Assembly (NCBI RefSeq): GCF_964199755.1
Contig: NC_133897.1
Span: 73,632,080 to 73,696,079 of the forward strand
Direction of reading: 5' to 3'
Length of the DNA stretch: 64,000 bases
From: Larus michahellis
Taxonomy: Eukaryota; Chordata; Aves; Charadriiformes; Laridae
Shown here one piece after another: positions 11,458 through 23,400 of this stretch. Within the stretch, counting starts at the first letter, position 1; every line of letters starts with the position of its first letter. The notes under the pieces were generated by a model. That model had not been told where the DNA came from. It did no database searches and worked only from the letters and a program-made list of their open reading frames with translations. A program made the translations under genes and the position numbers.

Positions 11458-14400
11458 GCAAGTTGATTTCACTGTTTCCTCTATTACCTTGGTGATTTGG
11501 GGATGGAGAGGGAATAATAGAAAATGTTCACCTGCCGTGCTTAGTACTCATTTAAGTTTTGCATCTTTTACCACTAATCTCTCAGTTATTACTAGCAGTC
11601 CTTTGTGTTTCAAAGATCTGAAAATGTGATTTTTAAAACTATTAAAACTATTGTCTGCTTGCTGATTTTTTTTCTTCTGTTATTCACAATGCCCAAGAAA
11701 CTAAAAGTTTTTAATGAAAGCAGTTTTAATCTGAAAATATATTATTTCCTGCTGTTAATTCCATCTAACCTCAAAACAATGAAGATTTTGTTATTGCTGT
11801 TGGTCCCTGAGGAGTGCCCCATCTCTAACATTACAGAAAGATAAATGTTGTCCCTTTAACAAAGCCCTTAATTGTTTTGATGTAGCAACATGATTTACAA
11901 AATGTCTAGAAAAATGGTACAGTTTATTCCTCGTGAAACCTAGGGTAGTTTTATTGTAAATCAAGCCAACATATATATTTTTCCAAATTGTTGCAGTTTA
12001 TAGGGTAAATTCTATTGTCAACTGAAGCAGTGAAAGCATTTGTTGATAATATATGCTGAAAGTGGAGATTTCGATCTGCACTCTTAGATCAGAGTCTCAA
12101 ACCTACTTGTAATTATCTTTAAATTTACTTTTTTTTCCTCTTTATTTCTCTACAGATATTGAGAAGCTTTGTACATTTAGTCAAAGGTTTCCTCTCCCAT
12201 CTATGTATCGTATACTGGTGTGGAAAGTGCTTCTAGGTATGAAATATGACATCTGTGGTCCTCTGTAGAAATCAGTATATAGGAAGGTGTGATTTTTCTG
12301 TTTGGGATGTTTTTTTTTTCTTGGGAGGGTTAATGACTTGGATTGTTCTGTCCTACCTTGCCTAGTGATACATATTCAGCCTATTTTTATATCCACCTAG
12401 GATGCACAACGGCAATTATAAAACAATATTCCATGCATAGTTTTTGAGAACACATCTAGAAGAGTGTATTTCTATATTTAACTTTTAACATTATCCAAGT
12501 AAATTTGTAAAATGGATTTGAGAGGTGGATTATAATAAATCACTGATACCTGATAAGGTATTCAGTTCTGTTCCTAAAATGACAGACAATTAAGTTGAAG
12601 TAAAACTGTGATTAAACTTAAACAAATGGGCAAGGTATGTAATGGATGTTTATTCTAAAGAGAAGCTTTGTGTTCTATAAAATCTTGATTTCTTCTGATT
12701 TTGCTTCTGGCTTTAAATTGCATTTGCCATTGAAGAAGTTATGAGGCCAGAGACCAATTATGGTATCCCCAGAAACCATAAAAACTCGTCCCATAAATAG
12801 ATTCTATTTTCCTTGAAGTGCATTAGTCAGGTGACAAATTCAAAAGTACTAATGAATTAGCAGTAACTGGTTAAGTGTGTTGGATTTACTAGATGCGAGG
12901 TCATGTCACTTGCAGACAAGGAGTTCTGACCCTTGCAAGGTATCTGGAGAGTTTCCCTTAGACTTACTGCGTGTAGAGTAAGTGGCAGTACTTACTGCCA
13001 GACTGAATGTCAAGGTATATTGTCTGATCTCAGGATCTGAATCTCTGGAAGAGAAATGTGATTTACCATGCTGTTGGTGATGGAGCATTGTGCCACTTTT
13101 GAAAAGCTTGACTGTGGCTCCTGTGCTCAGCCTTGTATTATCAGGGCTGAGCTGGCAGGAGGGGTGCTGATATCTGAAATGTTGTTTTGTCAGGGAGAGA
13201 ACAGCAGCATCAGTCTGCAGGTTGGCTTAGAAGCTGCCGTCTTGTGAACTATGCTGCTACTTGTTTGTCCTTTGGCTCTCCGGAGTATGTGATACAGATC
13301 CCATATATCTCTCTTATATGAAGATTTTTGCATGTGATTCAGAGTCAGGAAGATGGGGGACTCCTACCTCAGAATGAGTATTTTAAAAACCAATTTTTTT
13401 CTGTTTTAGGATGTTCATTTATCTTAGTCTGTGCCATGATCTTGAACAATGTTCAAATAAATGTCTTCTGTTTCCTTTTTTGGTCTCTGTGTTCCACTAC
13501 AGTGTCTGGAGTTTGAAATCTATTAGAAAGTTTTAGCTGCGTTTTAAGCAATCTTTTAATTTTTTTATTTTTTATTTTTTTCCCCTCCCATTTTCTACAA
13601 GTTAAAATTTGTGGTTTTGTATTCCTGATTATTTGGATTTGTAAGCCTTTCTTTGGAAGACATAGTAAATGAACAGTGTGCAGAAAGTGCAAGATCTAAT
13701 TATAAAACTTGGAGTTCTTGGCATTGATCATTGAACTAACAGAGTAATCCTACTTGATAAAAGCCTCTGCCGTTAAGAGTACTAATTTTAGTATGAAAAA
13801 GATTCTTGTACCCTGTGCCCTAGTGAAATAGTTGGCATCCTTTAAAATATTAGTAGTAGGAAATACAGTGTAGGAGGTTTGGAAAAATTACTCAGTACAA
13901 GATCCTTCAAATTATAATAGCAAAGTACAATCTCTTGGCAAACTTGTACCTCACTGCAGAGCCAGTGGTCTATCTTTGACTGTTTTAGATAGGATGATTT
14001 GTGAATCATATGATAACACAAAACACCTTCTGAGTTAACTGTATGGAAAATTATACTGATTTTTTTAAAGGATTTTGTATTTTAAACAAAGAGTTACTTA
14101 TTTCAAGAATGCATACTGTCATTCTGTATACTCTGCGTGAGCAGAGGTACAAGGACTTTTCTTATGCTGCCTGACAGTGTTAGCACTCATTAGAAAGCTA
14201 GTATTCAGAAGGGCAACGCAAAATATCTCTCCCTAAATGACTGGAACAACAGACCAGTCCATTTCTGGTGGGAGGTGTTACTCTCCTCTAAATAATGTTA
14301 ACAGTTTAACAAAAGGGATTCTGTCCTGTCAGCAAAATTATCTCAGACACATATGAAGGCTTGATGCTGTCCCAGGTTACAAGGTGTGTCAGCGGTGTCT

Positions 14401-17400
14401 CTGTCAACTTCCTCTTCAGGTGGTTGGTTTCTAGATATCCTGTGTTCAAGCTTCTTTTCTGTCTGCCTAAGGCAGTCTTCTGTATTTGAGGAAAGCAGTT
14501 GGCAGTACGTACATACAAAATCACGATGTTGACTCTGTTTTTGCATAGTGTGAAAAATGTCTTGCTCTGTCCCAGCTTTTGAAATGCAGACAGGTTTGCA
14601 CTTGGAAAATAAAAGATAATTTTCTGTCTGTTATGCTTGTTACTAAAACTCAGCCATTTCACGTTTTAACACTTGGCAGAAATGTTTTTTTCCTTCAATG
14701 AGAGATAAAAGCAGCAGGTAGCCTGTTTCAGAGCTCATTTTTGAAGAATGCTTTGTTATTGTGGGTTTCTACAATGGGAAAAATTCTGCTCTACTAGTGA
14801 TATGGAAGTAGCGTTTTTTTGCTTTGGTGTACGTAAGATCTTATTTCAGTTGAAGCCTTTGACAGTTTTGTTGTGAATATCAGCGCATGGCAAGATTGAG
14901 TCTTGAGTGAGGGGAAGGATCGAGTCAAACGTTGAGCATCTCTTTTGGAGATTGTAAACAGTTTAATTCTCTTTGCCCCTGTACCTAAATACCTTTTTTT
15001 TTCCTTTGTTATTTTTCCTCCTAGGAAACTAGAAAAATATTTGTGTTGTGCTAAGAAAGTAAAAAATGTTATCTGGCAAAATAGTTGGGTGGTATACTTA
15101 AATTTTAATCTGTAACTGATTCAACTGATGTGATTGATTTTGCTTCTGAATGTTGTTTTAGAGAGGATTAATCTCTATGATACAGTAAGTAAAGAATTTT
15201 CTGGCAGAGATCTAACAGTAAATTAAATAATACTGGAATGTACAGTATCTTTGCAATAGTTAATTGCATGTATATATTCTCTGGTTATCTCAGAGTTTAG
15301 AATTTGAGAGTATTAACAGCTAATGTGCATAAAAATAATTCTGCATCCACTTTGTTTTTTAAGTAAATGGAAGCTAGGTGCAAATGTGCAATTAGTACTG
15401 TGTTAAAAACCTACAGGTAGGTATAAACAAGTAACAAGTAAGAGTCACAATTTAAAAATAAAGCAAGCTTGTTGGAGGGGGAGAGTAAACCAATTAAATT
15501 ATTTTCGATCTATTCCAACAATGATATTTCTTATCAGCGATAATGTGGTAGACAAAAGAGTTAGTATTAATTTCCTGAAAACCTTGCAGAAGAGCTTGAG
15601 AAACAATAGTCTAAAAGTAGATTTTGCCTATGTTCAGTTAACATAGGAAATTTGTTTTTATAAATATAATGCTAAAGTGCTTTGTTGGTTCATTGACTTC
15701 CAGTTTTGTAGAATTTTCTCCCTGTATTCTTTGATCAAGTTTGTGGGCAAACTGCAGTGCCAGGTCCTACGTTTCTGTAGGCTGGAGTTGTAGTAGAGAT
15801 TGAGTTTGGGCAGATCTCTTGGAAACTGGGTTTAAGTGTTCTATTTTTTCTCTTTAGAGCTGCTTATCTTTTTTTTCTGTTTGTTTTTTTTTTTTTAACT
15901 TTTTTTTATTTTATTCTTTTTTAGGAATTATTCCTCCTCACCATGAATCTCATGCTTTGGTGATGAAGTACCGGAAGGAGCAGTATTGGGATGTACACCA
16001 TGCTCTTCGTGTAATTCGTTTTATTAATGATTCTACCCCACAGGTTGATGTTTTCCTCCGCATACATCAACTGGAATCAGGAAAATTGCCTCGAAACTTG
16101 GCTTTTCCATTGGTCAGTTGTCCTTTTAACAATCTTTTGAATACAGTATTTTATTTAGTAATGTAAACATGTGAGAAACTGAACTGCAAGTAGCCCCACA
16201 AATGGACATAGATAGAAAAAGTAAGGTGACTTGGAAAACGGGGAAGTACTGGTATAAAATAAGGGATTTTATTTCCTTGATTGAGAAATTTCCTTGATCT
16301 TGGCATGTGACCCAGTGAGATGCAAATTCATCCCTTGTAGAGCGGTATCGTATTCTGAGCAAGTGTTTTGCAGTCCATCTATTAAACCCCATCACAGTAC
16401 TGACAGCAGCTCTGAGATGGATCTAATAGTTACAGGACTAATAACTATGCATCTGCTAAAACTTGTGTTTGTTTTGCTGCAGAAAGCATTTGTTCTCTTT
16501 TTTGTATACCAGATGGTTTTCAATGTAGTTACTGTCCCCTTAAACTTGTAAGAGGTTACTGCTTGATAGTAATGCACATGTTCTATTGTGGAGGCAGAGG
16601 GAGTATAAAGATGATGTTGAATTGATCTAAATATTTTGAAATGTGAGTCATTTAGCAGACTTCCATGATTTGTACGTTTTGTACATCTGAAAGCAGAGAG
16701 TTTAAGTAGGGATATGTGTGTATAGCAGCAGTCAGTGAAGCAGAGGCATATCCTGGTAGTATTTAGACTGTCCATGTGTTTTGTGTGAGTTGTAATGTGA
16801 GCAAAAGCCTGTGATACTATAGTTTACTGCTACTGATGGTTACAGTAGATCAGACTGTGGATGTGTATCTGGCTCCTAATGTAGTCAGTACTGCCTGTGT
16901 AAGGAAGACTGTAAGAAACAGGGCAAATATAGAGCCTTTCCTTGTGCACCTTCCCAGGTTAGAGACTTCCTGAGTTGGCTGTTGGCATGAGGTCTAGTTG
17001 GTTTAGAGTTAGCTCACCTCCATCTACACTATGTGCAGTCATACCATTTACTGTGGTTTAGGCATGCTGATATTTCTGTTAGGGAAGTCTATCCTCTAGA
17101 GAAAAGATGATGGCATGCCCGTCACATGCTTCTGGTCATGTATTGTGGGGAGTAAGGTAGTTGTCACTTGGTGTCGTGGGCGGAGTGATTAACTTCACTT
17201 GTAAAAGAGAAGTAGTGAAATATTTATTAACATAAAACAGTGATTTAACAAAGTTAGTAGTGAATGCGACAGTGTTTTACGAGATCTGATGCCAGGGTAC
17301 ACTTGGTTATTTACTGCATAGAGGCCAGGGTCAGACAAGCTGTCAGGGAGACCCTCCTGTTGAGTCACGAGGTTCAGAAAGGACCCCCTTGCTTTCTAAA

Positions 17401-20400
17401 CTCCTTCTCAGAGAGGAGTCTAGGTGCAACTGGATCCGGTCCTAGTCCCAGACTTGGTCAATGGTTTATGTCTAAAGGATTATGTATGCGCAATCAATCC
17501 TTTATTTCACTTAGCTAAGATTTCAAAGTTTAGCATGCTATTAGTCACTTAGCAAGAGTCTGTTGCGGCAAGGAATCTCTCAGCTTTGAGGAGTGGAACC
17601 TTAAGCAAGCATCCCCACTTAAGGGGAGATCCTGTCGTGCAGCCCGCTGCCGTGTAGGAGAGCTCAAGGGGCTCTTGGGCTGTCCACTATTTATAGAGTA
17701 AGATAATTGACCTATAGTCATATTCTCATGGGAACAAGATACCTACATTCCTACTCCAGACAGTGTTTTGGTTATGTTGCCAGCCATCCCCCACAGTTCA
17801 AGTGCAAATCATAACAACTCCCGCTGATGTCCATGGCTTGAGCAGGAGCCGGGGGGGGCGAAGGGGAGAGCACACCGCCACAGTTGGAAAAGATAGTTGT
17901 TTGCCTGTAGGAAGATGTTTATCTCAAACCAAATGATTTTCTGTATGTTGAAGGTAGGCATACAGCTCATGGCTGCATTATTTTTTTTCAGTAACTGTAA
18001 CATCTATGGCAGAGGTTTTCGAGGGGCCTGTTTGGCCCTTAGCAAGGAATAGGATGAAAAATTCTGCTGCTGTGCAGTGTAAAAATGTGGGGCATAGAAG
18101 TAGGATTGTCACTGCCTTGTTAGGATGTAATATTGTCTCGTTTGAGAACTTTGAATCAGAGGTGTTCCAAACTGCTGTTGTATGTTTTGGTTTTAAAAGC
18201 AAGACAAGTCTGATTTGTTCTGCTTTAATAGGTATCTGTCACCATAATGCTGCTGCTGCCCAGTGTTTTGTTTATGAATGTCAGAAAAGCTCTCTGTGTA
18301 TGTTGATTCCCGTTTGTTTTCCCAAATGGCAGGGAAAAGGAATACAAGAATAATTTAAATCATATAGTCAGTACTTCTGTGTAGTTCACTTTTTTGGCTT
18401 TGTTTTCCAGGAACCTGAAGATGAAGTGTTTCTTGCTATTGCTAAAGCAATGGAGGAAATGGTGGAGGATCCTATAGAATGCTATTGGCTTGTCAGTTGC
18501 TTTGTGAATCAGCTGAACAGCAAGCACAAAGATTCATTACAACAACTGGTAAGGAAAAAATACTTTTTTTTTTTTTGTGAGGAGAGCTATAAAGGAGAAA
18601 GGAAGAAGTCATAGAAAGCATTTATGTATGGAGACAACTGGAGTATCAGAGGTGACACCCTTGGATTCTGTTCCACCAGCTGTTTTGAGAAAATGAGAAG
18701 AGTGCTTTTTGCATTGTGTTTGTACTGTCCTGTAGGACACTTTGTCTAATATAACATTAGGAATTGTTTTTGTTGGCTACATGGTAGTTTTTGATTGCAT
18801 TTTATTTACGTCATTATACAAAACCTTTTGTAATTTTTTAAATAATCTCAAAAGATAAGAAACCTTTTATTTAACAATGTCTACTGAGGTGAAAGTATCT
18901 GAGTTCCTGTGCACTAATAATCGCAGAATGAAAATTCATTGCAGAAAATTGTGCATGTCCTTTTTCACTCTTTTCGAAGTAAGAAATACTTTTTAAACGT
19001 ACCTCATTGCTGGAAGTGATACATTTCTGTAATTCCTTTTGAAGGATAGAAGAGAGTTTTTAAAGAAAGTATGTGCTCTCATTACATAAAGTGCCAAGTC
19101 TCTACCTTACTAAGTTTTTATTTTAATGTGAATATTGTACCAAGAATCTGGATGTTAGAATATGGACAAAGGAAGTTTTTTTTGTCCTTTGACAGCTGAA
19201 GTCATTAGCTATTTACTTAATTATGACAAAAACCATAAAGGCAGTCCTGAAATGACGAAAATGTATGTCATATTACATTAGAATTATAAAAAATGAGAAT
19301 TACTCATTTTTTAGTTCTATCTTTTGCTATTCTGTTGGCATTTCAAAATACCTTGGACTTTCAAACAAGAAATCAATGTCCAGCTTCTAATATATTGCAC
19401 AGGGATTTACTCTCAGAATTGATTTTCTGGGTTTTGCTGCATTGTGTAGATTCTTTTTCTGTTTTTTTTCATGTGTGCTAAGGCGATTAGGTTTACTTGT
19501 GAAGGTAGCAGTAATTAGTGCAGGTTTAATCTCTGCATTGCCATAAGCTCTCAAACACCTCCTTGCATTAGGGAATACGGCGTATTTTGGAAGTTCTGCT
19601 AGTGGTCCGCGATTTAAGGAACCTGGGGTTGTTTGTTTAGTAAAGCACTTAATTAGCTAATTGCAAAAATCAGCAACACTTGTATTTTGGAATACCATGT
19701 TTTTAGTTAAAATAATGCAAGTTCGTTATTTTAACATGCAATTCTATTTTTTTTTTTAATTTTTAAGACACTTCTTGTCTTACAGTGTGTGTTAATTATG
19801 GAGAGCACTCTGATGTTAGTTATCTAAAATTTTCCAATTCCTTTCTCAGCCAAAAATTCTGGAGCAGTATTTAAACATTGAAGATAACAGACTTCTGATG
19901 CATCTGAAAGCATGTGCTGCAATGAGCAAACTCCCTTACGATCTTTGGTTTAAAAAGTGTTTTGCAGGCTGTTTACCCGAGTCCAGTTTACAGAGGCAAG
20001 TTCTCTTTTTTCTTTCTGTTTGTAGTTATGTAGTAATTTCTCTCATCACTAGCAGGCAAAGAGCTTTCCTTACTTTTTCTGTAAGATTATGGAGTTAACT
20101 TTATTGTCGACTTGGAAATGATAGAATTTGATTTGATTCCACTTCTTACTGATGCAAGATAATCTCTGTGTGATCATTTCTCGCATTGAAATTAAAAAAG
20201 GATGGAGTTAAATATAGTGGCTGATTCTGTTAGACACTTAATGCCTCCTAGGAATTTAAACTCCAAATCCCCTCTTAGTGATAGATAGCTGAATTGTCGT
20301 CAGTTTTCAGGCTTTTTAACCAACATCCTTGCTTAAGGAGTGATTATAATACTGTATTATCATTAGATGAAAGAGATTTTGGGAATGTTTATTGTTAAAA

Positions 20401-23400
20401 GCACTAGGGCAGGCTGAGTATTACAGAGTAAACGAAACAGTGTTTTAAGATTCTATTGCTGGAAATAGGCTGTCCAGTTTTTAAAAGGGGAAAACTCTTA
20501 TGCATGGCACTTTACTAAAGGGCCTTTGAAATAAAGCTTGTATGACTTCTCTAGTTCTGCTGTCTGAGAACTCATGGAAAGTGGAAAATGCAATCTGGAT
20601 GTAGAGAAACATACTTTCAGCATTAACAGGAGTTGCTAATAGCTGAGTAGGAGATGGCACAAAGATAACAGTGGTTTTGTTTTCAGCCGCCTTAAAACTT
20701 GGAGAAGTAATATGGGCCAGGGGAAGTTTCACTCCAGCACCTCCAGGACTTCAGTGGCTAGTTGTTGTGTTTAACCCCAGCCAGCAACTAGGACCACACA
20801 GCTGCTTGTGCGATTCTCCCCCTTTCCCCCAGAAGCACAGGGAGAAGAGGGAGAAAAGGAGGGGAAAGGGAAAGCAAAAAACCTTGTCTGTTGAAACAAA
20901 GACAGTTTAATAGAACAATAACAGAAAAGGAAAATAACAATAATAATAATAATGACACAAGTCACTTTCACCACCTGGTGAATTGGTGCCATCCTCAGCA
21001 GTGATCATGGATTCCTGCCCCCTGGCCAACCCCTGTTTATATACTGAGCATGACGTCTATGGTACGGAATATTCCATCAGCCCTTCCATTGTTCTGTCTA
21101 GGCTCCTTCTCAGCTTCTGTGGGAAGCTGAAGAGTCCTTGAAAAGTATAAACGTAGCCTAAAACCAACTAAAGCAATATGCATTATTGACATTCCTTTCA
21201 CAGCAATCACTGTAAAGAAAATTAGCTCTATCTCAGCTGAAACCAGGACACGAGTATAGGAATTTAGTGCGGAAACAGAGTGCTTTGTGAAATGCACTGT
21301 AGAAAATGCTTTGTGGTAGTAAAGTTGGTCATAACCTGAATAGTGAATGCAGTCTTGCTTGCTTATTTGGGACTTCACATTTCATGAAGGGAAGTGCGGA
21401 ACATTTGTTTTTAAAAATGTTTTATTTGCCCTTAGGAACATAAGGGGCTTTTAGGAAATGTTAGAAGTCATGCTCTCCAGTCTTGCGGTAGTGATCTTTG
21501 AGGTTGTGTATGTTCAGTTGTTGGCAAGGAATATGTCTGAGAAAACAATTTTTTTGAACCAGACCTGAAGGATTTGGTGGTAGATCTTTAATTGTTGTGC
21601 TGTGTGCAGCTTGCTAGTTGTTACATGGCAAGTTCTTCTCATCAGGCACCCACAAGGCTCCAAAATAGTCATCTCTGTGTTGTGGTTGCGTGTGATATGG
21701 TGGTTAAAAGCTTTTACCACTTCTATGCCTACAGGAATTATGTAAGCATGTATAAAATGTTTGTTACATCCTTAAAAGCAATTGAACATATACGGTTTGC
21801 CTGCATCTCTATTTCACATTTGCATTTGTAGATTTCTTTCAGCAGATAATGATTGACCTTGTTTCATTGTGCTTCCTCTGTGTGAAACTTAATGCAGTTT
21901 GTCAGTAGAAGTGGCTGCTCTACCTGGGACTTGCCAGTTCTTCATGCCTTTTTTTCTGTAGGCTTCTGTGATCTGAAATAGCCTTTGCAAACTACTCTAT
22001 TAGGAACCTCTTTGCGTGCCTTCTAGGAGATGTTTTTATTCAGAGCTTATGTGATTGTATTTTGCTAGTAGGTCTTATGGCTGAGAACTAGAGCTGACAG
22101 AGGAATTTGCATCAGAGCAGTTTTGCTATTGGAAGATTCAAGGTTTTTTTTAAATTTCTGTTGAAAATTGAACATTTTATGGAGCTGTGTTATCTTGATA
22201 GCATAAAAGAAAAAATCTAGATGAAGAATTTTGATTTTCATATTTCATGTTGTCAGAATCTTTAGTTTCAAACTTCTACCATTTTGAATCAGTGTTTTTA
22301 TATAAAATATTGTATTCACTGTTTAGCATTCTCATATATTGTTTTATGTTACCTAAATAATTTTGATGATCTGAAATTTTTTAAATACTTTTTTTGTCAT
22401 AGAAAAGGTCCAAATACTGTGTTTTTGTGTCACTCTGGAGTAAAAACCAGTGTTGGTACTTCTGATGGCACGGTGATACCTTTTCTCAACCGTTTTTGTG
22501 GGAACATGATAAAAATGCACTTTTCCTTGCCAGTTCAGGTTTCTGAATTATTCAGTTGTAATCATAATGGCCTCATTTGCTAAGGAAATAACATACTTCA
22601 TGGGTAGCATGTAACAGATGAACTTAATTAATGCTTGGAGATTCAGTTTGGATTAGAATCTAGAAGCCCGAATGCTTATCTGAAATGTATCCAAATGGCA
22701 GTGTTGGAACTGCTGAGAATTGAAAACAGGTCTCCAATTCTCCTGTGAGTTTTAGTTACTTTTTTTTTCAAGTGAGAGATGATCTGAGCTCAGTCTTTTA
22801 TGATTTAATTTAACTTATGATGTAGTACTGTATTTCTTGGAGAGGTTGCTTGCTTTCTATAAACTGTAGTCTTCTCTGCCAGGCAGCTAAATCTAAATTT
22901 CATGGTTTTCTTTTTTTATTTAGGGTGTACAAGTTTTGTATATGCTATGGAGAAATTTTATCCAATAATGGTGAGATGAAGTTGCATAATACCAGCTTTA
23001 CTCGTGACGGGCACTGTCATTCAGTATAAATATTGTTTTGTAGCACACTTCTACTTATACCGTAGGTAAAATTTATGCATCAGTTTAATTTAAATGGGCT
23101 TGGAAAATATATATAGGCAGGTTTCATGTAGAAACTTTTCCTTTGAGCTTATGCAGTGTCTTTGCTTGCCCTAATACACTTGACATATTATGCAACAAGC
23201 TTCTTAACAAACTTCTTAGAGGTGCCTCACTGGTAAAAGAGGGGAGCAGACGGTCTATTTTGAAGGCACTGTATCCTCTGGGCATCTATATCCCACCTGG
23301 AATATAGACAGAGTGCTTCCTGGAACATGAACCAGCCTGTAGCACGAGCTCAGGAAGGACAGAAAGGCTTACTCGTCTCTGAAACAAGGAGAGAACTGGA

